Of a stretch of 64,000 bases of DNA, positions 37,628 to 48,089 are shown piece after piece. The notes under the pieces were generated by a model. That model was not told where the DNA came from. It searched no databases and saw nothing but the letters and a program-made list of their open reading frames with translations. The stretch is from Nemophila menziesii. Taxonomy: Eukaryota; Streptophyta; Magnoliopsida; Boraginales; Hydrophyllaceae. Position numbers and translations under genes: made by a program. The stretch covers positions 34,063,733 to 34,127,732 of the forward strand of contig JARWIR010000002.1 of assembly GCA_029959085.1 (NCBI GenBank), given 5' to 3'. The stretch's first letter is position 1. Every line of letters starts with the position of its first letter.

Positions 37628-37813
37628 TGTTAGTAAGTTTTAGTTATTTAATAAAGACCTGTTAGAATTGGTCTATTTCAATTTCCTATTATCTTGTTAG
37701 TAGTGGAGTTAGTGGAGTTGTGTTCTTATTTTTAGGCTTGCAGTTTTTTATGTATTTCCTATATAAAGGCTTAGAACGTATGAATAATATTATCATTCTA
37801 GAGCATTTGTACA
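37628..37813 (+). repeat. Copia 3' LTR, 186 bp (23-bp deletion)
   Basis: Identical to the 5' LTR except A at 37681 for G at 33448, and loss of 23 bp just before the terminal CA. The deletion sits between TA repeats, suggesting slippage. The element end and CCTAT target duplication are still precise, so the deletion either predates integration or left the terminus intact. Confidence 0.92.
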
Positions 37814-37818
37814 CCTAT

Positions 37819-37979
37819 ACTATTTATCAGATTTGATTTCTGACGACAAAGCTGATGATAAAACATTATTCTACTATTATGTACAGGAGCTACAAAATTT
37901 CCACCAGAATACAAAACTTCATGCTGTTATAAAATATCACAAAAGTGCAAAACCACCTTCACCAAAATCAAAACAATAA
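37819..37979 (+). pseudogene. Unknown protein fragment ending PSPKSKQ, left copy
   Basis: Reads YYLSDLISDDKADDKTLFYY, then ELQNFHQNTKLHAVIKYHK and a Ser/Pro/Lys tail before TAA (about 37977). The right copy at 53322-53507 preserves the same frame and stop region despite many substitutions, which suggests a formerly coding exon. The copia element inserted immediately upstream, separating it from any 5' part. I do not recognise the family. Confidence 0.45.
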
Positions 37980-38047
37980 AAACTAAAGGTTTGTTCACTC
38001 AATTTTGTTTTGAACTTATCATGATTAGGAAAGCTAAAAATTGTCAA

Positions 38048-38657
38048 ACAAACACTAGGAATAAAGCCTCATTTTAGGGTTAGCTTTGTATACTAATCCT
38101 CATTCACTCCGATTCTTTAATCTATTGATTTTATTTTTTTCGGTTGCAATAATTTATTTACGTGTATTTCTATTATTAACTAAATACAATTTCTTAATTT
38201 GGTATTAATTCAGTAGATCTAATTAGGACATTTCAGTTTGGTTTATGTACTTCCTTTATTTTATTGAAGAGATATTTTACATAACAAACAATCTACCTAA
38301 GATAGCAGATCTTACAATAGTTTATATATAATAGATATTAAAATACAAGAATTAACTAAAATTCATGTGTCCTAATATGTCTTCTATATACACTATTTTA
38401 AGATCTGCTATCTTATGTAGATTGCTTGTTCTGTGAAATACCTCTACAATAAAAGAAAGAAAGTACAAAAGTTAGACAAAAAGGGCCTAATCTGAATTAG
38501 TAATATAGTAAGAAAATGTATTTGGTAAATAATATAAAGACACATATAGAAATTAATTTCAAAGGGAAGAAATTAAATCAACAAATAAAAGAAGCGGCGT
38601 GAATGAGGACGAGAATACGAAGCTAACCCTAAAATGAGGCTATATTTCTTGTGTTTG
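38048..38657. mobile_element. Foldback (long inverted repeat) element, ~575-610 bp
   Basis: The left end GCCTCATTTTAGGGTTAGCTT (38066) and right end AAGCTAACCCTAAAATGAGGC (to 38640) are inverted copies. Pairing continues inward almost to the centre: 38250-38315 pairs with 38400-38465 around GATAGCAGATCTTA. It also continues weakly outward (CAAACAC...). There is no coding capacity. This is the structure of a MITE or foldback element; no clear target duplication lets me assign a superfamily. A centre-deleted derivative lies at 53587-53724. Confidence 0.8.
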
Positions 38658-38918
38658 TTTTTCCACTTTTCAATCCCTTGTTTTAATCTATATCATACGA
38701 AGCTCTATTTCTTTCTCATGATGTAGAATGAAGCCATGTGTCAGTTACCACTTTTGATCATAGCACATATATCTCTTGAAACTATAGTTTCTTTCTTGTT
38801 TGTGTCATCAATCATGCATTGTATTGAGACTTTGCTTTTAGCTGCTAACGTGAACAAATGACAAGTAAATGATTTAGGGTGGGCAATGGAAAATAATGAC
38901 TGGTACGCTCAACCGAAC

Positions 38919-39533
38919 ATGAAGGCAAGTTTGTACAAGCACATTCTCCATGCTTCACAGGAGCTGCAAACTCAGTTAACATTAGCCATCTCCAAGCACT
39001 CATCTGTGTACTCGGCTTAGGGATTGTTAATTAAGACAAATTTACCTAAAGTAGTTTTTTAATAAATATTTGAGAAAGAATTATATATTTTATTATCATG
39101 AAAATGATAAATGAGAATGTACCTGTGTCAATACGACACATGTGCTTCAAGATATTATACTATCGTTAGCTGGAGAAATCTTTATCGATCCAAATAATTA
39201 CAATGATCTTGTGTTTCGATGCAAAGTACGTTTGCTCGAACCTTTGGTTAAACAAGAGGGACTGAGGCTCCATCATGTGAGAGAGATGTCCGAGTTGTGT
39301 CTGAAAAAAGGTTATCTCTTTATGAAACCAATCACCACTAGGGAAGTTGAAGCCGATGGTGTGCTTGTAGATACATGAGCTCAACATCGGATAAGAAAAA
39401 TCTAAAAAGATTAGCTTTAAAATGCATGTTGAATTTGCTTAAAAAGATGTTTTTGCAATGTTATAGAAAAAAAAAAACAGAATATGATATTTCTTACAAG
39501 AATTATATGAATGTTATTTGTGATTTGATACGA
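38919..39533 (+). pseudogene. Tandem-unit pseudogene L1
   Basis: Protein-like stretch seen in all units. Segment A is MKASLYKHILHASQELQTQL followed by AISKHSSVYS, segment B has VLQDIILSLAGEIFIDPNNY and KVRLLEPLVK, and segment C has KGYLFMKPITTRE, VEADGV and SSTSDKKNLK. In this copy a stop follows SSVYSA, a T-run at 39055-39060 is one base too long and breaks A from B, and about 30 bp are missing before EVEADG. B and C remain in one frame (39142-39378). Soluble, mixed charge, no signal or membrane segment. I do not recognise the protein. Confidence 0.55.
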
Positions 39534-39539
39534 TATATT

Positions 39540-40413
39540 GTAGGTTTGTGGCAAGTGCATATAATTTTTGCTTGAAAAATTGTCCATGAATCTTTACTTT
39601 TAGTTAATTGCAATATGGTCCCTATACTATGTAAAAATGTAAGTAAAAGTTCCTATAACATAAAAAATGCATTGTGTTCCTCTATTTTAGTGTTTTAGAA
39701 ATTAATTGCACTATAAATCCCAATTTTACAAAAATAACATAAATTTATTATACTAAATGATATAATATTTATTTAAATAAAATAAATCTAAACAAAACAA
39801 AGAAACATATAATATGTTGTAAAGATTTTTTTTAGATAATTCAACGATAATATATAGTAAATTGTACATTCAGAATAAAAACCGATACAAACTACCTTAG
39901 CAACAAGTTAAATGTAATCATCCTCTCTTCAAGTATTACAAATTAATTTATTGAATCTAGGATAAATCCACTATATATCTTGAAAGAAAGTGTGAGTGCA
40001 TGAAAATTTAAGAGAGCGATAAGTACAAATTATTACCTTCTTTAAAGTTACTTTATTAGTGATGACCATTCCTTAAAAAGTTGGCTTGTTTAGTAACCTT
40101 CATGTAAAGTAACTTTTTCAAATTGATCATCCACGCTTAATTTTTTCAACTCACTCATAACTTATTCCAGAGAATTCAAATTAATACTTATTTCTCTCAA
40201 AATGACAAACTCATGTACTAAATATGCTCAGTGAAATCACATCAGTAAAACAAGTTTCTAGAAACTCAAAACTCATTGAGTAAATAACACAAGTCATGCC
40301 TAAATTCATATCCAAATACATATTTGGAATGGAGTAGACCTAAAAGATTCATCAAAATGATTATTGATTCTTTCTAACTTACATATGAGTCCGAAAATAT
40401 ACTTGGCCGATGG
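39540..40413. repeat. Non-coding part of tandem unit
   Basis: AT-rich DNA shared by all units (phrases AATATGGTCCC, TTGAATCTAGGATAAATC, TTATTTCTCTCAAAATGACA). No ORF, RNA gene or known motif is seen. The corresponding stretch in the next unit is 41113-42063. Confidence 0.8.
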
Positions 40414-40485
40414 ATGTCCGCTTTCGAAAAATATACAACATTTGATACCCTTTTAATCAATACTATTGTGATATTAGGTCTAAAC

Positions 40486-41112
40486 ATGAAGAAAAGTTTG
40501 TACAATCATATTCTCCATGCTTCACAGGAGACACTAGCCATCTTCAAGCACTCATCTGTGTACTCGTCTTACGGATTGTTAGTTAAGACAAATTTACCTA
40601 AGGTAGTTTTGTAATAAATATTTGAGAAAGAATTATGAATTTTATTATCATGAAAATGATAAATGAGAATGTAACCGGGTCAATACGACTCACGTGCTTC
40701 GAGATGTTATACTATCGTTAGCTGGAGAAATCTTTATCGATCCAAATAATTACAATGATCTTGTGTTTCCATGCAAAGTACGTTTGCTCTAACCTTTGGT
40801 TAAACCAGAGAGACTGAGGCTCCATCAAGTGAGAGAGATGTCTGAGTTTTGTCAGAAAAAAGGTTATCTCTTTATGAAACCTGTTGCCACTAGGGAAAAT
40901 GGTGAGTTTTCTGTTATTGTGGAAGTTGAATATGATGGTGTGCCTTGTAGATAAATGAGCTTAACATCGGATAAGAAAAATTTAAAAAGATTGGCTTTCG
41001 AAGGCATGTTGAATTTCCTTAAAAAGATGTCTTTGCAATGTTATCGAAAAAAAATCAGAATATGATATTTCTTACAAGAATTATATGAATGTTATTTGTG
41101 ATTTGATACGAT
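40486..41112 (+). pseudogene. Tandem-unit pseudogene L2
   Basis: Same protein-like content as L1, with segment A open (40414-40614) but shortened by loss of the LQTQL region. A stop replaces the Glu codon in LLEPLV (GCTCTAACC near 40787), and a later stop appears where other units read CRYMSS (AGATAAATG near 40952). The junction before GYLF is in frame, as in L1. Confidence 0.5.
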
Positions 41113-42063
41113 ATATTGTAGGTTTGTGGCAAGAGAATATAATTTTTGCTTGAAATTTTTTCCATGAATCTTTATTTTTAGTTAATTTCAATATGGTCCC
41201 TACACAATGTAAAAATGTCAGTAAAAGTTTCTATAACATAAAAAATGCATTGTATTCCTCTATTTTAGTGTTTTAGAAATTAATTATATTATAAATCCCG
41301 ATTTTACAAAAATAACATATATTTATCATACTAAATGATAAAATATTTATTTAAATAAAATAAATCTAAACAAAACAAAGAAACATATAATAAGTTGTAA
41401 AGTTTTTTTAGATAAATCAATAATAATATATAGTAAATTGTACATTCAGAAAAAACCGATACAAAATCACGACCCTAGCAACAAGTTAAATGTAATCATC
41501 CTCTCTTCAAGTATTACAAATTAATTTATTGAATCTAGGATAAATCCACTATATATCTTGAAAGAAAGTGAGAGTACATGACATTTAAAAGAGCAATAAG
41601 TACAAATTATTACCTTCTTTAAAGTTACTTTATTAGTGTGGACCATTCCTTAAAAAGTTGACTTGTTCTGTAACCGTCATACAAAGTAACTTTTTCAAAT
41701 TGATCACCCATGCTTACTTTTTCCAACTTACTCTTAAGTTATTCCAGAGAATTCAAATTAATACTTATTTCTCTCAAAATGACAAACCCATGTACTAAAT
41801 ATGTTCTGTGAAATCACATTCATAAAACAAGTGTCTAGAAACTCAAAACTCATTGAATAAATAACACAAGTCATGCCTAAATTTATATCCCAATCCATAT
41901 TTGGAATGGAGTAGACCTAAAAGCTCCGTCCAAACGATTATCGATTCTTTCAGACTTACATATGAGTTCGAAAATACTTGGCCTATGGATGCCCGCTTTT
42001 GAAAAATTTACCAAAATTTGATACCCCTTTAATCAATACCATTTTAAGATCCGGTCTAAACAT

Positions 42064-44034
42064 TTTTTAGTGTAACAAAGAAAAATTAATTAAAAGGAAA
42101 ATAATAAAGTTTAGTGTTTATAACGTTCATAAAACGTAACCTTATTGAATCTCTTGGGGGGGGGGGGGTTATTTCTTACGGACTTTGATAAATATTATGA
42201 AACATTTATTATTTTATCTAGCTTATTAATGTTTCTACCTTTAGGATTCATTGGAGAGTTAGATATGGGACACAAGTCACACTAGTTGGCTTTAGTTGCC
42301 TTAGGAAGATACATTGTTTAACTTTAAATATATTGTACTGTTATATTTATTTTTGTAAGATTACTAAATTTACTATTCGTGGGATGTGAAAATATTGAAA
42401 AAGGATTTGTTATTATTTATTAATCTATATAAGCATATAATTTATTTCATGAAATAGATAACTAATTAATTATTATTTAAATTAATAATTCTAGTAATGT
42501 TCTTATATGAGTATTTTATTATCTTAGGATTATTAACTCAGTAATATTAAGTAGTAAAACGATTATATAAATTATATTACTTATTGTTTTGAATTAAATT
42601 AAATTAGTGTTGCATATAGCAGTCATAGTTGTATTACAAATATTTTTAGTATAAAAAGAGTTAGGGATAATTTATAATACATATAATCATTTTGTAGCAA
42701 AAAAAAAAACTCCATGCCTTCCCTTATCCTTTACAAGTCAAGACCTCTACAAGAGTTGAAGTATTTTTGAAGTCATATGAATATGATTCAACACTTACTC
42801 CAGAATATTTTGCTACAATTTGTCTAACTTGCATCACTGTACCAAAATGGTCATATATTTCTCATCTGAAATAGAAATTTCGATCCATTTTTTATCATGC
42901 CAACTAGATTTCAAGAGATTTTTAGGATAATACGAATAGAATCAGAATATTCATCAATTGGTTGCATAAAATGTCGAAGTCAACTAATTGTTTCATATGT
43001 AACAAGTATGGAGGATGAGCAAGTAATGGAACCTTAAGATTTAGGAGAACGACACCATCAATTTTTCTATAAGTAGAAAGTTTTTAAATGGGATTTTTCA
43101 TGAATATTTTGGATTTTTTTATTTAATTCACTATATGAACCTAGATCTTATAGTCATTACATCAAATGGTATCATATACAACTATGTGTACAAACATTAG
43201 CCAATAACAACGATTGATAGATTATTCTAGTCGCGAGACATAATTTTAGGAGTATTTAGTACATAGTAGAGGTATTTTTCTCTATATATTTATCTATTAC
43301 ACATTCTTATCTAGAATATCTATTTATACTATTTCTAGAATTTTTATATGTAATTTTTTTGTTAGGCGTGCAGATCGTAAATGCTACGATACTCCTAGAT
43401 AATGATAAGACGTGAAGAAATCAAGTTTGGCCATAGGTTATGGTGGAAAAGGAATATTCGAGCATATATAGAAAGTAAAAGTATATTCCGAATAGATTTA
43501 GAAAGTGTAATGATCGGGGTTACACACAAGATTGACAATGATTCTAGAGGATCCATTTGTTATACATATAGGATTTGAAAGCATAGATGTGTAGAATTTG
43601 ACGGTTCGCAATTCGTAGCTAAATAAAAGAAGTTATTCTATATGTCATTGTCGTGGTTCGAACCAATACGCACTTAAGTGAAACATTTTAGGGGGGTTTG
43701 TCACTTAAAATAATCCTATGACCCAACAAATATTTTATGGAGCTATATATACTAGAATTAAACATTATAGAAGAGCCCTAGTCAGATTTTAATTAATATA
43801 CAATACAAAAATTCCTTGAGAAAAAGAGAAGAAAAGAAGAATCAACTAGGAAGGCGTTCATACCATTCCAACCATTTTGGTTATTAGGTTTCACAAATTA
43901 GTAGAGTATTCATATTCTAGTTTGTATTTTACATATGAATATGATATTCTAAATTTCTTGTTTTCTACATGGTAGTATGAACTAATTCTACTTAACTTGA
44001 GAACAACATTTATGTATAACTGATTCTACTTAGC
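42064..44034. other. AT-rich region without recognised gene
   Basis: No ORF above background on either strand. It contains a run of 13 G at 42156-42168, a TATA-like GCTATATATACTAG near 43741, and an A/G-rich stretch after GAGCCCTAGTCAG (43775-43850). The last two together resemble the promoter and leader part of a decayed LTR, but I find no matching second LTR or defined ends, so I leave it unassigned. Confidence 0.6.
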
Positions 44035-44138
44035 TATTAATATTTACAAGAGCATTAAGAGTAGGGAAAAATAAATTTGTCCTCACTAATTTTTGTGGGA
44101 AGGTGAATCGACTAATATAAACTTTGTTGTTCACTTAC

Positions 44139-44434
44139 ATTTACCATTTTGCTGAGTCGGTTTTACAACAACATTAGATGGCCTTTTCTTTATTGAGTTG
44201 ATTGACAAGTTATTCTTTGAGATTTCCCTAGTTATTTTTTTAGTCTGCATCCTAAGAAGAATTACCGACAAGCATGTCATCTTGAGAAGAAGAAGGAAAT
44301 GAAATTTGGTTTTCCAGTATAATTGGACGAACGCTTTGCAGCGGTTGAAGTCATATAATATTAGTAGATGAAATATCAAAATCATAAATAGTGGGTGTAT
44401 TATTTTGGGATATTTATTTGGTAGCATTTGACAT
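44139..44434 (-). pseudogene. Decayed first exon, R1 copy c
   Basis: Homologue of 30766-31058 on the minus strand. ATG is at 44434 (MSNATK), followed by DFDISSTNII, LQPLQSVRPIILENQISFPS, SSQDDMLV and, in a shifted frame, VVKPTQQNGK, ending directly at GTAAGT (44138-44133). It contains several stops and frameshifts. Conserved ends and donor site support a true former exon rather than chance coding. Confidence 0.5.
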
Positions 44435-44740
44435 TGTTAAGACATCTAGATTTAAGAGCAACGGTAGAAGAAGGAAAATTAAGGAAAAAGAAAAGACAAT
44501 GACTTTTTTTTAAAGAGAAGTAGAAGTAGTTTATAACATAAAAACAAAGATGTAAGAAGGTAAAGAGATTATATTGGAAAGTGGAGAAGTAGCGAAGTTC
44601 AAAGTCTGGAGTCAAGTAAGAAATAATTAGTAGGCCGAGTCATGTGAATATAGGACTAGTGTGTAGGTATTATATTTTTAAGGAAAAGGGACATTGATGG
44701 AGAATAATGATCAGTTTCAGGAAGTTTGGTTAGGAGAGAT

Positions 44741-45119
44741 ATAGGCTATATTTGGATGAGGTATTTTTTGTTCACATAAATACTTTTAAATTTTGGAATT
44801 TGGTATTTCCATATTTTAGTATTTTTTCTGTTGAACTTGTATAGAATATTCTTTCGATACATGAGAATTTGAACTTCTATCAATAAGGGTGCAATTTTAT
44901 AAAAGAATGGTGAAGTAATTTCTGGAATAATATATATGAGATGAGAGATGATAGATTAATATAAATATATATGAACAAATCATGAAATAAGTTCAAATGA
45001 ATATTTTCTAGAAACTTTTATCGATATATACATAAATATATCAAATTTAGTATTTAATTCACAATTTTTTTATTCCATATATATGTATATCAAGAAATAA
45101 TTTTAAATGAATAACTTTT
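44741..45119. repeat. 379-bp direct duplication, left copy
   Basis: Nearly identical to 47711-48089, with only scattered substitutions. The pair flanks the inserted LINE-leader and satellite block exactly, so it behaves like an unusually long target duplication. Confidence 0.88.
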
Positions 45120-45655
45120 CTGAAAAAATCAGAAACCAAACATTCGTCTCACGCGTTACAGCCCACACACCAATCCCTTTGACGCGTTACAGCCACTCAC
45201 CCTATTCACTTACACACTGCCAACAAACCTATTCTCCAAATCAGCTTTCCACTAAACCTCTCCTTTAATTAATTTCAGCTTCCAATTCCAATCAAATTAA
45301 ACCTCACGCGTCCAACTTCTTTCCACTTTCTCAAACCTTACACGCCAACGCAGCTTTCCACTTTCTTCCCTCTTGTATTAATTTCCATTTCCCATCAAAA
45401 TAAACCAAAGAAACTTAAAGTCAAATGAAATTAAAAATTTAGGAAATGAAGAAATCTAACTCCGGTCAAACTGTGGTCAAACCACCAGTCAATTCCCGGT
45501 CAAACTCCAACCATAGCATCGGAGAGTCATCGGAGATGGTGGGAGTCAACTTCGGTCAACAGGAGTCAAAGCTTAGTCAAACTTTGACTGAAACCTTCAA
45601 ACCCTAGAGAGAGAAAGAAGAGAGAAGGGAGAGGATTGTGTGTTTTAGGTGTTGT
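45120..45655 (-). mobile_element. LINE leader fragment (transposed copy)
   Basis: Near-identical to 13877-14406 (GAAAAAATCAGAAACC, ACGCGTTACAGCC, CAAACCCTAGAGAGAGAAAG), in the same minus orientation, and joined to satellite DNA at the same monomer position. It holds no ORF1. The shared internal junction shows that it was copied together with adjacent satellite and is not an independent LINE insertion. Confidence 0.9.
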
Positions 45656-47708
45656 AAATCTCTAACATTATACCATAAACAATAAACACAAAACCTTAAC
45701 CCTATAACCTACACCTAATCCATCACCATAAGCCCTAAATACTAACCATAAACACTAACGATAAACCGTAACCAAAAACCCCAAACCCTAGATCTAAACC
45801 CTATACCCTAATCCCAAAACCTTAATCACAGAAACCTAACCATGGAAAGGATAATAACGTGAAGATTTTGGCTCGTTTCTATCATTCAAACACTTTGTAA
45901 ACCGTTTTTAAGATTTTTGAAGTTCTCGGGCGAATTTTTGCTAACTTTCACATACTTTCTCAGAATGGGGCACATAATATATTGTTTTTGAGTGCGTTGG
46001 GTCTTCTAGGACCGACAGATGGCTTTGCCATCTACGATCATCTGTTTTACGTTTTGAGATGTGTTTTGTTGACTTTTAGGTTGTTTTTAATATTCTATTT
46101 TAGGATATCGTTATTTTTGGTTCGTTAGGTTTTCACCAACCGTAACATTCAACACTAATTTCTAAAATCTCTAACATTACCCTAGATCATAAATACAAAA
46201 CCTTACCTAATCCATCACCATGAGCCTTAAATACTAACCATAAACATTAACAATAAACCGTAACAAAAAACTACAAAACTACAAAACTACAAAACCCTAG
46301 AGACTAAACCCTATACCCTAATCCCAAAACCTTAATCACTGAACCCTAACCATGGAAAGGATAATAACGTGAAGATTTTGGCTCGTTTCTATTATTCAAA
46401 CACTCTGCAAACCGTTTTTGAGATTGTTGAAGTTTCCGGGAGGATTTTCGCTAACTTTCGCATACTTTCTCAGAATGGGACACATAATATATATTTTTTG
46501 AGTGCGTTGGGCCTTCATGGGACCGATAAAGCCATCTAAGATCATCTGTTTTATGTTTTGATGACTTTTAGGTTCTTTTTAATATTCTATTTTAGGATAT
46601 CGTATTTTGGGTCCGTTAGGTTTTTAACAACCGTAACATTCAACCATAATTTCTAAAATCTTTAACATTATACCCTAAATCATAAACACAAAACCTTAAC
46701 CTTATAACCCACACCTAATCCATCACCACAAGCCCTAAATCCTAATCATAAACACTAACAATAAATCGTAACCAGAAACCCCAAACCTTAGACACTAAAC
46801 CCTATACCCTAATCCCAAAACCTTAATCACTAAAACCTAACCATGGAAAGGATAATAAAGTGAAGATTTTGGCTCATTTCTTTCATTCAAACACTATGTA
46901 AACCTTTTTTAAGATTTGAAGTTCTCGGGAGGATTTTTGTTAACTTTCGCATACTTTCTCAGAATGGCGCACATAATATATGTTTTTCGAGTGCGTTGGG
47001 CCTTCTGGGACCGATAGATGGCTTCTCCATCTAAGATCATATGTTATACGTTTTGAGATGTGTTTTGTTGACTTTTAGGTTGTTTTTAATATTCTATTTT
47101 AGGATATCATATAGTGTGTCCGTTAGGTTTTTACCAACCGTAATTTTCAGTCTGGCTTTCTAAAATCTCTAACATTATAACGTAAATCATAAAAACAAAA
47201 CCTTAAACCTATAACCTACACCTAATCCATCACCATAAGCCCTAAATAATAACCGTAAACGCTAAGAATAAACCGTATTGATTAAAAAAAGAATAAACCG
47301 TAACCAGAAACCCCAAACCCTAGATATTAAACACTAAACCCTAATCCCAAAACCTTAATCATTGAACCCTAACCATGGGAAGTATAATAACGTGAAGATT
47401 ATTGCTTGTTTCTATCATCCAAACACTCTACAAACCATTTTTAAGATTTTTGAAGTTCCCGGGAAGGCTTTTACTAATTTTCGCGCATACTTTCTCAGAA
47501 TGGGGTACATAATATATGTTTTTTGAGTGCGTTCGGCCTTTTGGGACCGACAGATAGCTTCGCCATCCAAGATTATCTGTTTTACTTTTTGAGATGTGTA
47601 TTGTTGTCTTTTAGGTTGTTTTTAATATTCTATTTTAGTATACCGCATTTTGGGTTCGTTAGGGTTTTACCAACCGTAACATTCAACCCTAATTTCTAAA
47701 ATCTCTAA
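45656..47708. repeat. Satellite block 3 (about four monomers, transposed)
   Basis: Four monomers (landmark near 45840, 46351, 46840, 47372) collinear with the start of block 2. Shared private variants include TTCATGGGACCGATAAAG (14760 and 46513) and GGTTTTTAACAACC. Compared with 14407 onward, one extra monomer is present. It also shares with 20880-22900 the variants CCTTTTTTAAGATTTGAAG-like (46905) and the AAGAATAAACCGTA duplication. It also holds a small triplication of ACTACAAA near 46267. Confidence 0.93.
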
Positions 47709-47710
47709 AT

Positions 47711-48089
47711 ATAGGCTATATTTGGATGAGGTATTTTTAGTTCACATAAATACTTTTAAATTTTGGAATTTGGTATTTCCATATTTTAGTATTTTTTCTA
47801 TTGAACTTGTATAGAATAATCTTTCGATACATGAGAATTTGAACTTCTATCAATAAGGGTGCAATTTTATAAAAGAATGGTGAAGTAATTTCTGGAATAA
47901 TATATATGAGATGAGAGATGATAGATTAATATAAATATATATGAACAAATCTTGAAATAAGTTCAAATTAATATTTTCTAGAAACTTTTATCGATATATA
48001 CATAAATATATTAAATTTAGTATTTAATTCACAATTTTTTTATTCCATATATATGTATATCAAGAAATAATTTTAAATGAATAACTTTT
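47711..48089. repeat. 379-bp direct duplication, right copy
   Basis: Copy of 44741-45119. The junction with satellite is AATCTCTAAATATAGGC, with a few bases of microhomology (AATA/ATA). Confidence 0.88.

Larger units (their letters stand above)
33395..37813 (+). mobile_element. Ty1/copia LTR retrotransposon with target-site duplication
   Basis: Element with TG...CA ends, LTRs at 33395-33603 and 37628-37813, initiator-Met primer site at 33606-33617, one gag-pol reading frame, polypurine tract at 37617-37626, and 5-bp target duplications CCTAT at 33390-33394 and 37814-37818. Domain order is gag, protease, integrase, reverse transcriptase, RNase H, which defines copia. The gag and pol style is of the Tnt1/Tork-like group, though the exact lineage needs a tree. 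The paralogous locus at 53336-53340 lacks it. The LTRs differ by one substitution over 186 aligned bases plus a 23-bp deletion, so insertion is recent, yet the polyprotein is broken twice. Confidence 0.95.
32432..42063. repeat. Segmental duplication, left copy (copia-occupied)
   Basis: From ATTCACATACATAAATTAAG (32432) this segment is collinear with 52367 onward. Bases 32432-33394 match 52367-53340. After the copia element, 37819-38130 match 53341-53640, 38556-39540 match 53641-54660, and tandem units follow in both. Differences are mostly point changes, the 4.4-kb copia insertion here and a ~425-bp deletion in the other copy's foldback element. This copy ends abruptly at GGTCTAAACAT (42063), inside a third tandem unit. 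The stretch 32432-33394 itself shows no gene. Confidence 0.9.
38880..42063 (+). repeat. Short tandem array, two 1.55-kb units plus partial third
   Basis: The anchor TGAGAAAGAATTAT occurs at 39071 and 40623 (1552 bp apart). A further partial unit is cut off at 42063. Each unit holds a protein-like segment (about 620 bp) and about 930 bp of AT-rich spacer with the phrase AATATGGTCCCTATAC. Units are homologous to those of the large array at 54046-64000 but less like each other than the expanded units there are. Confidence 0.9.
44035..45119. repeat. Dispersed repeat R1, copy c (diverged, split by insertion)
   Basis: Aligns with 30650-31440 through GTCCTCA..AATTTTTGTGGGAAG, CATTTTGCTGAGTCGGTTT and CCAGTATAATTGGACG. 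Its tail (44741-45119) is directly repeated at 47711-48089, on the far side of a 2.6-kb inserted block, after which R1-like sequence resumes (48090-48180). Confidence 0.75.

Noticed and set aside
38048..38657. CACTA transposon end (CACTAGGAATAAAG at 38055)
   Set aside because: The opposite end does not carry the CACTA motif and the paralogue reads CACAAGG, so the match is chance.
42064..44034. Solo LTR
   Set aside because: TATA-like and purine-rich leader-like motifs are present, but no TG...CA ends, target duplication or second copy could be identified.
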